DNA of 64,000 nt, from assembly GCF_022788655.1 (NCBI RefSeq), contig NZ_CP084956.1, positions 1 through 64,000 of the forward strand, given 5' to 3'. How positions within the stretch are numbered: position 1 is the first letter of the stretch; each line of letters begins with the position of its first letter. Source of the stretch: Sulfitobacter indolifex (GTDB taxonomy: Bacteria > Pseudomonadota > Alphaproteobacteria > Rhodobacterales > Rhodobacteraceae). The position numbers and the translations under genes are program-made. This document shows positions 54,393 through 62,711 of this stretch, one piece after another. The notes under the pieces were generated by a model that worked only from the letters and a program-made list of their open reading frames with translations, had not been told where the DNA came from and ran no database searches.

Positions 54393-54635
54393 GTCCCTGA
54401 GTCGACGACGCCTGCTAAAGCAACCATTGGCACAAACGCAGCGAAAGCTCACAAAGTACCGCACCGCGGGCCTTTGGTGCGGACGCAGCGAATTCGTGGT
54501 TTCTGCGGTTTGCCCTTTGCGCGGAACGCAGTCTTGAGTGCCGGGCATGCTTGTGGGGCGGCCGCTCCTTCATTGCGAAAGCCTCTGATGTTGAGCGTGA
54601 TGTGTGCGCGCCTGAGGGTGGCGCGGTTTTGGGGG

Positions 54636-55263
54636 TCAGCGCGGCAGGTCGTTGTAGGGACAAACATCTTTTTCAAAGGGCACATGCCTGCGCCGGAAGG
54701 GCGGGCCGCTGACAAGCTCAGGGCCTGTGATGCGATCCATGCGGAAGTGCCGGAAATCTTCGCGCGCCGGATCCCATGCGACAAGATACCAGAGCGGTTG
54801 CAAGATGAGCATGGCCTGCGGCTCGACATTGCGCAGGCTGCGCGCGCCTTTGGCATCCCGATACTCAAAGCGGAGGTGCTGGCGCGCCAGAAAGGCTTTT
54901 TCAAAAGCGGGCAGCAGGGCGGGGTCGATTGTGCCCAGGTCAGACAGGTCCTGTTTGGGCGAGAGTTGGCCGATGTGCAGGCAGGCGAGGAAGCGGCGCA
55001 GATCGCGCACTTTGTCAGACGGCAGGGCGCGCTCGATCTTGGCGAGGCCTGCATCTGCGAGATCGGAGAAGGGCAGGTTCTGGGCGGCGCGCACGGCGGC
55101 CACGCTGATCAGCAGCGCGAAGACTTCGGCCACAGAGAGGCGGGCGGTTGTTTGCATGGACTGGGGGTCAAGCTGCACGCCACCGCCGCGCCCGCTTTCG
55201 GAATGGATGACAAAGCCTTCGTCACGCAAGGCGGCGATGTCGCGCAGGAGCGTGATGCCGATT
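54636..55263 (-). pseudogene. WYL-domain regulator lacking its N-terminus
   Basis: About 210 residues remain of a DeoR/WYL-type regulator. They begin at the recognition helix (SIGITLLRDIAALRDEGFVI). The wing and linker follow, then the WYL domain (LRFEYRDAKGARSLRNVEPQ, ILQPLWYLVAWDPAREDFRH and FRMDRI). The first helices of the DNA-binding domain are missing. The upstream open frame (to 55361) is the antisense of a virD4 tail, so the gene was cut by recombination at about 55263. DNA binding is probably lost. Confidence 0.8.
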
Positions 55264-55383
55264 GAGGCCGGACGCGGGCAGCCCGAGCCCGAGACGCTCG
55301 AAAGGGAAGCCGCCGTGCCGAAGGATTGGAAGGCGGCGCTCGACCGGCAGGAGGACTTCATCGAGGAATTGTTGGGAGGGTGA
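55264..55383 (+). pseudogene. 3' end of a second virD4/traG gene
   Basis: The last 38 or so codons read PEPETLEREAAVPKDWKAAL, then DRQEDFIEELLGG and stop. This closely matches the tail of the intact VirD4 at 16515-16605 (PEALEREADVPKAWEQTL, then EELIEELLGY). No P-loop or other VirD4 part precedes it. It is the scar of a second transfer module, whose virB operon begins at 61634. Confidence 0.8.
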
Positions 55384-55401
55384 GCGCCGTCGACTAGTCC
55401 C

Positions 55402-56823
55402 CTATTCGTCGTAGTAGAATTTCAAGTCGCGTCGCTCTTTCAATTGGGCAGGTCGGTAGGGTTTGACCTCGCCACACTGGGCGACGGCCTTGGCTCGCAT
55501 GCGCTCTTCGACTGAAGGATGGAGCGGGAAGTCGTCGCCAACTGCGCGAATTCCCTTCTTCCAGCGGATGCGGAGGGGGCCAAATGCTACCATCGCGTCT
55601 TCGCGGTGCTGCAAACCCAGAGGGTCAGGGGCGCGGTTCAAGACGTTCTCGTTGATCTGGATCGACGGCACGCAGTCTTTCAATTCGTCGACCATCCAAT
55701 CGAGGGCGATATCGCTCAGGCGGGACTCTGCCTCAGGATAGCTTCCACCGATGTCGCTATGACAGCCCGGGAACCAGACCTGCTTCAACCACTTCGGCTC
55801 TCGATCTTTGGTCTCAATCGCGGCCGCCTTCGATGCCCATCCAACCCTTGGAAAGTCAGCACGGTCTTCGTCGATCGCCATGGCGTGACGGGCGTGTTGG
55901 ACATCGGGATCCAGCCACTTGTCGTAGTTGCGCTTGTTCCAAGCCGCGAAATGACCCGTCTTGAGAATCTGCGGCCAATCGGTTGGGCGCCAGAGCTTCA
56001 GTTTGCGCTCGGGATCGTCCGAGAAATACTTGAAGTTGTCGAGCAACAGGGAACCTAGCTGCCAAAGAAGCGCGACTAGAAGTACGCCAAGCGGAACAAC
56101 CAAAAGCCAAGACCATCCGAGTGCAACGCCTGCGGCCAAAGCCGCCCCGACCCCGAACGTGACGCCCCAGACCAAGGTGCGGACAACTGCCGTTCGCAGT
56201 GATGCCACCGTGTCGAAGACCCCGATGAATGTTGGCTGAACGTTTCCCTGATTTTCTTCGCCTACGAGCGGAAAGCTCGAATACTTCTTGCGAAATCGCT
56301 TGCCGAGTTCTTCACGGTTCTTGAAGTAAGGATCTTGTCCGCGCGGTTTTCCAGCACCGTGATTATACACGAATTTTACAGCGTCCTTGGCGATCTTGCG
56401 CAATCCGGGGCCGTAACGCGGGACCGGCGAACCATCTGGCATCTGCGTCGGGACACCGCAGAGGTTCATAACGTTTGCAAGTGCTCTTACTGTGTAGGCC
56501 CCGCGCGAGAACCCAAACAGCAACACACGGTCGCCGGGCTCGTAATGGGCGATGATCTGCTCGTAGCAATCGATTATGTTGTGGTCGATGCCAGTTCCGA
56601 CGGCGCTTTCCAGGATGGGCTTGATCCGACCGAAAAACCCACCGCGTTCTCCTGTTCCCAAGCCCGGGTCGTAAAAAGCCACTTGGTCCTTAGGGCTAAT
56701 TGGTGAATCTGGGCCGGGACGCATGGCTCGATACATCTTGTAAACATTCGACAGCCGTTGGTCTGGCCTGGCGCCACCCATCTGGCCGGTTCCGTCCGAG
56801 AATATGCAGATGTTCTTTACCAT
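55402..56823 (-). CDS. DUF2235 alpha/beta-hydrolase (Tle-like lipase family)
   Basis: This 473-residue protein belongs to DUF2235, which includes type VI secretion phospholipase effectors and many stand-alone hydrolases. It begins with NICIFSDGTGQMGG, has the nucleophile elbow GFSRG at 104-108, and has CHSDIGGSYPE with the catalytic Asp region. Two membrane helices are inserted in the middle (about 205-250: VWGVTFGVGAALAAGVALGW, then LLVVPLGVLLVALLWQLG). So the protein is probably membrane-anchored, not an injected effector. I see no vgr, PAAR or immunity gene beside it. Confidence 0.85.
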   Translation of the reverse strand: MVKNICIFSDGTGQMGGARPDQRLSNVYKMYRAMRPGPDSPISPKDQVAFYDPGLGTGERGGFFGRIKPILESAVGTGIDHNIIDCYEQIIAHYEPGDRVLLFGFSRGAYTVRALANVMNLCGVPTQMPDGSPVPRYGPGLRKIAKDAVKFVYNHGAGKPRGQDPYFKNREELGKRFRKKYSSFPLVGEENQGNVQPTFIGVFDTVASLRTAVVRTLVWGVTFGVGAALAAGVALGWSWLLVVPLGVLLVALLWQLGSLLLDNFKYFSDDPERKLKLWRPTDWPQILKTGHFAAWNKRNYDKWLDPDVQHARHAMAIDEDRADFPRVGWASKAAAIETKDREPKWLKQVWFPGCHSDIGGSYPEAESRLSDIALDWMVDELKDCVPSIQINENVLNRAPDPLGLQHREDAMVAFGPLRIRWKKGIRAVGDDFPLHPSVEERMRAKAVAQCGEVKPYRPAQLKERRDLKFYYDE

Positions 56824-56997
56824 TTGTCGCCCTATTCAAGAACACGAAGTACAGTCAAAATCCTAAACCTGCAGCAGTTCTGCCAAGCTAGGAGAGAGTG
56901 CAGCGGAAATGTTTCGCCCGAGTCGGGAAAAATTAGAACATAGTGGAAACACATATGTCTACCTGATATTGTGACACATGAGAAGGGATTGCCCAAT

Positions 56998-57273
56998 ATG
57001 TTGGATACGATGCAGCAAATGGAAGTGTTCCCGACGACAGTCGATCTCAAGCGGGTCGACCTGTCTATCAACATGCGGCGCTTCTATAGAATGAGTGTTC
57101 AACCAGACCTGTTTGGCGGCGCATGCCTCGTGCGGGAATGGGGCCGTATCGGGTTTCGAGGGCAGATGATGATCGAATTTCATGATGACGAGGGCAAGGC
57201 TGTCACGGCGCTCATGAAGCTCCATGCTAGCAAAAAGCAGCGAGGGTATAGGGCAGCCGTGGCGCAGAACTAA
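56998..57273 (+). CDS. WGR-domain protein
   Basis: This is a stand-alone WGR domain of 91 residues (VDLKRVDLSINMRRFYRMSV, then LVREWGRIGFRGQMMIEFHD). WGR domains occur in DNA-end-sensing proteins such as PARPs and as small plasmid-encoded proteins of unknown role. A GTG at 56971 is an alternative start. The gene is convergent with the ham-DUF3223 operon and divergent from the DUF2235 gene. Its place in a defence-rich segment suggests, but does not show, a role in sensing nucleic acid. Confidence 0.85.
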   Translation: MLDTMQQMEVFPTTVDLKRVDLSINMRRFYRMSVQPDLFGGACLVREWGRIGFRGQMMIEFHDDEGKAVTALMKLHASKKQRGYRAAVAQN

Positions 57274-57504
57274 GATTGAATTTTAGAGAAGAAGATTTCG
57301 CATAGCATGTATTTCGCGTTTGTTTTCGGCAACCGGATCCTCCACCTTTCGGCGGTCCAGAATCCGTAGGCAGCTTAAGACCAACCGGGCACCAGTCATG
57401 GCTGGATCAGAGCCCAGTGGCAGGTCACCGCACACCAGGAAGAGCATAAACTCGAATACGAGCCAATTAATGAGCGATAGCCGATGGCAGCTCTGTGTTG
57501 ATGA

Positions 57505-57792
57505 TCAGTAACACGCTCGAAAGGAGAATTTTTCTGTCGTTCCATCGACGCGGTTGACCCAGAAGCAGCGCGTTCCGTAATCCGCCGTTCTTACACTGAA
57601 GCTTTCAATTCCCGGGCCGATCTTTTCGGCGGCTTCGGGATGCATATGCATGAGATGCGTTAGTATTTCGGCGTCTTCATTGGTTACCTTGTCACCCAGT
57701 TCATATTTGTACAGCATATCCCTAAAAAAGTCGTTTGCGTCTCCTTTCCTCGCGAATGAGAGCGATCCGATCTCTACTGGCTTTGCGGGCAT
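57505..57792 (-). CDS. DUF3223 family protein, third gene of the ham operon
   Basis: This 95-residue protein has the DUF3223 layout: KGDANDFFRDMLYKYELGDK, then HMHPEAAEKIGPGIESFSV, then CFWVNRVDGTTEKFSFRACY. The function is unknown in general. It starts 18 bases after the hamB stop on the same strand, with a purine-rich ribosome site. It is therefore probably transcribed with hamAB. It may be an accessory of the defence system or a passenger. Confidence 0.8.
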   Translation of the reverse strand: MPAKPVEIGSLSFARKGDANDFFRDMLYKYELGDKVTNEDAEILTHLMHMHPEAAEKIGPGIESFSVRTADYGTRCFWVNRVDGTTEKFSFRACY

Positions 57793-57810
57793 AATCGCTT
57801 CCTCTCTACT

Positions 57811-60431
57811 CTATTCGCTGAATTCGTGGCCCGCTTCCGGATCATCAAGGCCCGATACCTGCAGCGTTTCCCTGACGATAAGGTTAGGCAGGTCCATCCC
57901 GGCGAAATTCGGGCCATGCTGATTAATCCAGGCCAGGCAACCTTCCTTGTCCAGATCGTCGCGCGCAATCTTCTCATACAAGGCCACCGCAGACATGCGG
58001 GAAAGCCCTAGTTCCATTAATGAGAGAAGCGTGATGCTGGAGACGCCAAACTCAAGCGCTATCCCGATGTCAAAGTCTTCATCAATCAGGTCCTCGCGCT
58101 CGGCTTCAGTCAAGAACAGGCGGAGGACATCCATATAGGCGGAAATATACTTCGGTGCCTTGAATCTTGCTGTCTCTTCCACCATGCTCATCGTTTCGCG
58201 AATGAGCACTGGAAGCTTGAACGATCTGTTGTTTCGTTGCTGATACTCTATACGCTTCCTGATAATTGCAGCCAAAGACAATCCTTTCAGCCACTCGACA
58301 ACCACGAGCGCGTGCAGGGGAATGAGACTGTCTGGCAGGAAGACAGGATACAAATTTGCGTTAATCCGTCGCATGACGGTGACGTACCTGTCGTACGCAT
58401 CGACGCTTTCCGAAGGCGCGAGCAGCAGATTTTCGATATTGCCTTCGTACTTTCGAAAAGCTTCCAGCAAACGCTGCAGGCCCACCGCGCTGACGCCTGG
58501 ATGTCTTACTAGAACATCCTGCGTAATATTGATCAGCGCCGAAATACCTTCGAGGCTTCTATCGAGTTTCCGGAGCGCATCTGGAGAATGCCGTTTCGCA
58601 AATGCGGCATCGGAAAGCGTACCAAGACGAATATATGTATTGAGGAGGTAAGCCCCGACCTGTTCGAATTCTTCGCCTTGCGCAAGATCGGCCAAAGAGT
58701 CGATGTTTCTGTTCTCAAGATACGCAGCCAGTTCATCGGTGGAAGATATAACGACGTCAGTTTCTCTCTTGATCGGGTAGCGTGAGCGCTTCGGCACGCC
58801 GACGGGCCATGCTTTTTCATCCTTTGGATCGATACAGATAATATTGCCTTGGAATTCGTTTCCCCAGCGACCGGCCCGTCCCGCGAGGTTCCAGAAGTCG
58901 TGCGGCTCCATCGGGTTCCCACGGCCCTTCCGGGGACCGCGCACAACGATGGTCCTGCAAGAGAGATTTACTCCTTCAATCAGCGTCGAGGTGCAGGCAA
59001 GAAATCTTATCTTGCCGTCGCGGAACAGCCTCTCAACCTCGGTGCGGATGAGAGAGGGCATGTTTCCATAGTGAAAAGCGACACCACGTTCGACCAGCGG
59101 CGCGAGCTGATAATTACGGTGGACCCCTTTGCGGGCCAGATCAGCCAGGTCCAGCAATTCCTGATCATCTGTCTTCTCCGAGCCTTCCAACTGGCTGATA
59201 AGGAGCGCGACGTCCTCCGCTTCAGCCGCGCCGTTGCAGTAAACCAGTGTGCCGCCGCGACCGCCTGCCGCCGCTGCGATAAACGCCAGCCTTTTTTTCA
59301 GGCCCGCAGGCTTGTTTGACAGTTTAAGCGTGCCCAGTGGTATGGGTGAATCGCCCCAGACAAGGTCCAGCGACCACTCCTTGGGCTTCCGAGGCACTTG
59401 CTCGGCTAGGATCACGTTCTGCAGAACGGTTGGCATATCGGTATTGACCGACGTTTTCGGCATATCGTTCGGCGCATCCTCAAGCAGTTCTCCGGGATTT
59501 TGTGTCGAAGGACTTACAAACACGACCTTCATCATCGGGTTCTGCCGAGACACCCGCTCGATTGCATCCTGCAGTATTACACCACGCTGATTGTCTCCGA
59601 TCTTGTGCGCTTCATCAACAATGAGAAGGTCTACACTGAAGTCCTCCCCGAGAAGATTGACAAGCAGGTGCAAACGCTCCTGCGTGAATACGAAGACGGC
59701 TTTCTTGTCTCCCGTCGTAGATGAGAAATAAACTTCCGTCAGCGGTAGCGACGTGATCTCGATGCCGGTGTCCGACTGACATAGCTCCTTCAGACTGAGT
59801 TCAATCTCACTCACCAAAGCCCGGGTTGGGGCAAGGTAAACGGCGATCTTTGTCTTGCTCGTGCGAACGTGATCGAGCAGCCACTGCAAAACGAGGTAAG
59901 TTTTTCGGACGCGGTTGGCGCGGACGCTGAAAGCCAGCCGGCGCCGGAAGAGGCGCCCGCCCATAGTTCTTTCTGAAAATCGTTGACGCCTATCCATTTT
60001 CCGCTCGATTCAAGGAGTATCGAGTCCTCGAAACGTCTTCTGTTGGCTTCAAGGCGCATCGACACGCCCAGTCTGCCCTCAAGATCGGGAGCGATCCGGT
60101 TTCGCAGTATTGCCAGCTCGACGGACCTGCGATTGGACAGCTTTTCGAGGAGGACAGCCCCCGCATCCCGCACTTCCGGCGAAGTTTCGAGTGTGACGGC
60201 AGCGGTTGCGATCCGCAGCGCCGCCTCCTGATGCGTTCGTTCGGTTGATCTGGCCAAAAGGCTTCCGGCCAAAAGAAGCTGCTGCCAGTCAAAGCTCTTC
60301 TTTGGGTCAGCGGATTCATGGATTGCGTCCAGATTTGTTATCTCAGTCGCCACTGTGATCTGAGTCAACCTGATAATATCATCACGAAGCGCCTCACCCG
60401 ACAGCCAATCAAAGAGTTCGGTATCTTTCAT
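57811..60431 (-). pseudogene. hamB: HamB, Hachiman SF2 helicase, frameshifted in Walker A
   Basis: HamB is the DNA-sensing helicase of the Hachiman anti-phage system and releases the HamA nuclease. Two overlapping frames (59811-60431 and 57811-59997) together make one protein of about 873 residues. The N-terminal frame reads WLSASAPTAS and then EKLTS. The other frame continues KTYLVLQWLLDH, APTRALVSE, LLIVDEAHKIG, FVSPST and NLAGRAGRWG. Adding one G near 59905-59906 restores APTASGKTYLV. So a one-base deletion lies inside the P-loop. ATGA couples it to hamA. It may be a sequencing error, a true null or a slippage site (five A's). Confidence 0.85.
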
Positions 60432-61351
60432 TTCTTAATACCCAGCGCCTTAAGGAACGATGCGCGAAACCCATCCGCCGAAGGCACTGGCACACAGAAA
60501 AACTGAATGTCGAATTTGTCGAGTTTCTCCACCGATAGTCTGTTCTTTACATTCTTCACCCATTTTTCCATTTCGTCATTCGCCGCCTTCAGGATGTCCT
60601 CCCCGATGCCTTTTGCATCATCTTTCGGATAGAAATCCGCATCGAAGGCGATAAGCGCGATCCCGCAATATTCGACCCTGTTCGATAGCGGTGAGGTTCG
60701 GTCGAAATATTTCCGGAATGCGGCCGTAAGTTCCGGATCACTGAGATCGGCTTTGTCGCTGAGGAGCACGAGATCCCGCTCGCGATCAGCGCCTTCGTGG
60801 TCCGTCTCCACGAGGAAAGGGGCAAGTGATGAAAGGCAATCTCTTATGGCCGCTGTAGGGTCGCCATACACCTTTGACTCGCCCCAGAAAAGTTTGAGAA
60901 GGCCGTTTTCGTTTACGGAAGCATAGACGCCGTCCGCACCATGATAGTGCATGTGAGAGTCGGTCTTAAGGTCCATCTTACAGAGCACCTGAGGAACCTT
61001 GAGAAAGCGCTCTGCGAGTAGGAAGAGCAGCATCTCGCCGCCTTCGCCAGTATTGGCAAGGTCCGTAAAAGTGCCGATTGCCTCGTGGTGCAGGGCTGCA
61101 ACCGCGCTTCCGGACTTGAATCTGGCGTCCCGCGCCCGCGCATCATCCAACCGCGATTTCGGGACGGCATAATCGATAATTGAGTTGCGCATAAATTCCG
61201 CAAGACGCTCCGGCTTGACGCGTCCGTTCCCATCCACAGTCAGGCAATGACAGTGGAGACGGGCCACGCAATCTTTCAAGAGCACGTCCCGTTTAACAAG
61301 CTGGAGATGAACACCCAACTCTTCTGGATCGCCCGAAACTATATTAACCAA
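60428..61351 (-). CDS. hamA: HamA, Hachiman nuclease effector (DUF1837)
   Basis: HamA is the DUF1837 PD-(D/E)xK nuclease of Hachiman defence and is held inactive by HamB. The 307 residues show Glu106 (GEGGEMLLFLLAERF), Asp140 in MHYHGADGVYAS, and Glu158 and Lys160 in LKLFWGESK, a complete catalytic set. The first standard start is a TTG at 61351. However, a strong AAAGGAGG lies seven bases before an in-frame CTG at 61375 (reading TQVLPEDLVNI), which may be the true start. Its stop overlaps the hamB start. Confidence 0.9.
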   Translation of the reverse strand: MVNIVSGDPEELGVHLQLVKRDVLLKDCVARLHCHCLTVDGNGRVKPERLAEFMRNSIIDYAVPKSRLDDARARDARFKSGSAVAALHHEAIGTFTDLANTGEGGEMLLFLLAERFLKVPQVLCKMDLKTDSHMHYHGADGVYASVNENGLLKLFWGESKVYGDPTAAIRDCLSSLAPFLVETDHEGADRERDLVLLSDKADLSDPELTAAFRKYFDRTSPLSNRVEYCGIALIAFDADFYPKDDAKGIGEDILKAANDEMEKWVKNVKNRLSVEKLDKFDIQFFCVPVPSADGFRASFLKALGIKK

Positions 61352-61633
61352 ATCTTCTGGAAGTACTTGAGTCAGTGGTCGCCTCCTTTCGTTTTAGGGT
61401 GGTTGTGCCGACCCCGCTGCTGCTCGCATAGAGAGTATCATACGTAATTCAAATAGTTAGGTTTTTCTTCGCGCTGCGGTCAAAGAAATTGTGCGATACT
61501 CCTTCAACGCCCCAAGGTCCGGAGTGTCACCGCTGCCCGTTGATAATACGTCAGCTGTCTCCTTTTGGCGTGAACGCTACACTTCGCCTTGCGGAAGTTC
61601 AGTTCAGCGTTGCAAACGGCTGCATCGCGCCGT
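61352..61633. other. Gap: ham promoter side and second virB tail
   Basis: This gap holds the ribosome site of hamA (about 61382-61390 on the minus strand) and, further on, the downstream end of the second virB operon. I see no gene. Confidence 0.45.
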
Positions 61634-62629
61634 CTATGTCGGTAGTTTTCTCGACCCCGGCAGATAGAACTCCGTAATCCCCCGCTTCCCCTCGGCCCGC
61701 CCGAGCTGGACGATCACATCGATGGATTTCCGGATGTATTCCCGAACCTCGGCAAAGGTCAGTGGTGTGCCGGCCTGCAGCACCATGATCGCCAGTCGAT
61801 CGATTGCGAGTTCTGCGGTTTCCGCGTGGATGGTGGAAACCGACCCGCCATGGCCGGTGTTGATGGCCTCGAGGTAGGTCAGGGCCTCGGCACCGCGCAG
61901 CTCGCCGACGATGATCCGGTCAGGTCGCATACGGAGGGAGGCTTGAAGGAGAGCGTTGGCGCTGCGTTGCGAACCGGCACCGCGGTCGGCAAGGAGGGCG
62001 ACGGTGTTGGGCTGGCCGGGGAAGAGCTCAAAAGCGTCTTCGATGGTGATCAGCCGCTCGTGCTCGCTCACATGGGTCAGGAGGTGGCGGGCGAACGTGG
62101 TCTTCCCGGTCGAGGTGCCGCCGCTGATCAGGACGTTGAGCCGCGCCTCGACCAGAGTCTGCAGCGCGGCCTCAAGGTTCTCCTCCGCTAGACTGGCGAT
62201 GTTTTTCATCTTCTCCGCGCGGAGGGCGTCGAGCGAGACGGCCTTGCCGAAGAGATAAGCCGGGGCGTAGTCCCTAATGCTGCCAGAGGCGAAGAGGCGA
62301 ATGGTGATCGAGGCACCGCGATCGATGGCGGGCGGCACGGCGACCTGGACCCGAAGCGGGCGGCCCGCATATTCCACCTTGCCGGAGACGAGGGGGTTCT
62401 TTTCAGAGACGCGGGCCTTGGCATCGCCGACGATGGTCTGGGCCATGTTGAGGGCTGTGGTCCGATCCACGGTCTGACCTTCGTGGCGCATGCTGGCATC
62501 CCCCGCGACCTCGAGCCAGACCTTGCCGTCGGGGTTGATCGCGATCTCGACCACGTCGTCACGCCGCAGGAGATCGCGGAACGGGTCGAGATAACGCTCG
62601 AGGTATGAGGCTGGCGAGGCCTGATCCAT
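61634..62629 (-). CDS. virB11: VirB11 secretion ATPase (second T4SS)
   Basis: This 331-residue second VirB11 is nearly the same as the copy at 25857 along its whole length. It has P-loop SGGTSTGKTTFAR, LITIEDAFELFPGQPNT and TGHGGSVSTIHAE. It uses more G- and C-ending codons than the first copy. The C-terminus is six residues longer (GSRKLPT). Unlike the first copy, it does not overlap virB10 but lies about 80 bases away. The ATG at 62629 follows GGAA, and the TTG before it is not needed. Confidence 0.95.
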   Translation of the reverse strand: MDQASPASYLERYLDPFRDLLRRDDVVEIAINPDGKVWLEVAGDASMRHEGQTVDRTTALNMAQTIVGDAKARVSEKNPLVSGKVEYAGRPLRVQVAVPPAIDRGASITIRLFASGSIRDYAPAYLFGKAVSLDALRAEKMKNIASLAEENLEAALQTLVEARLNVLISGGTSTGKTTFARHLLTHVSEHERLITIEDAFELFPGQPNTVALLADRGAGSQRSANALLQASLRMRPDRIIVGELRGAEALTYLEAINTGHGGSVSTIHAETAELAIDRLAIMVLQAGTPLTFAEVREYIRKSIDVIVQLGRAEGKRGITEFYLPGSRKLPT

Positions 62630-62711
62630 CAATTCGGTGATTCCGGTAATATTGAACCTGGTTTCGCTGCCTCTCGCCTGCGGCTCGAACGCGAAACCTG
62701 ATGCTTCTTTT

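Noticed and set aside
54474..55265. 263-codon plus-strand frame
   Set aside because: It is antisense to the WYL-domain sequence, whose motifs are on the minus strand.
59811..60431. Treating the short frame as a separate 206-residue gene
   Set aside because: Its last 15 residues break off inside a P-loop that continues in the next frame, so it is the front part of hamB.
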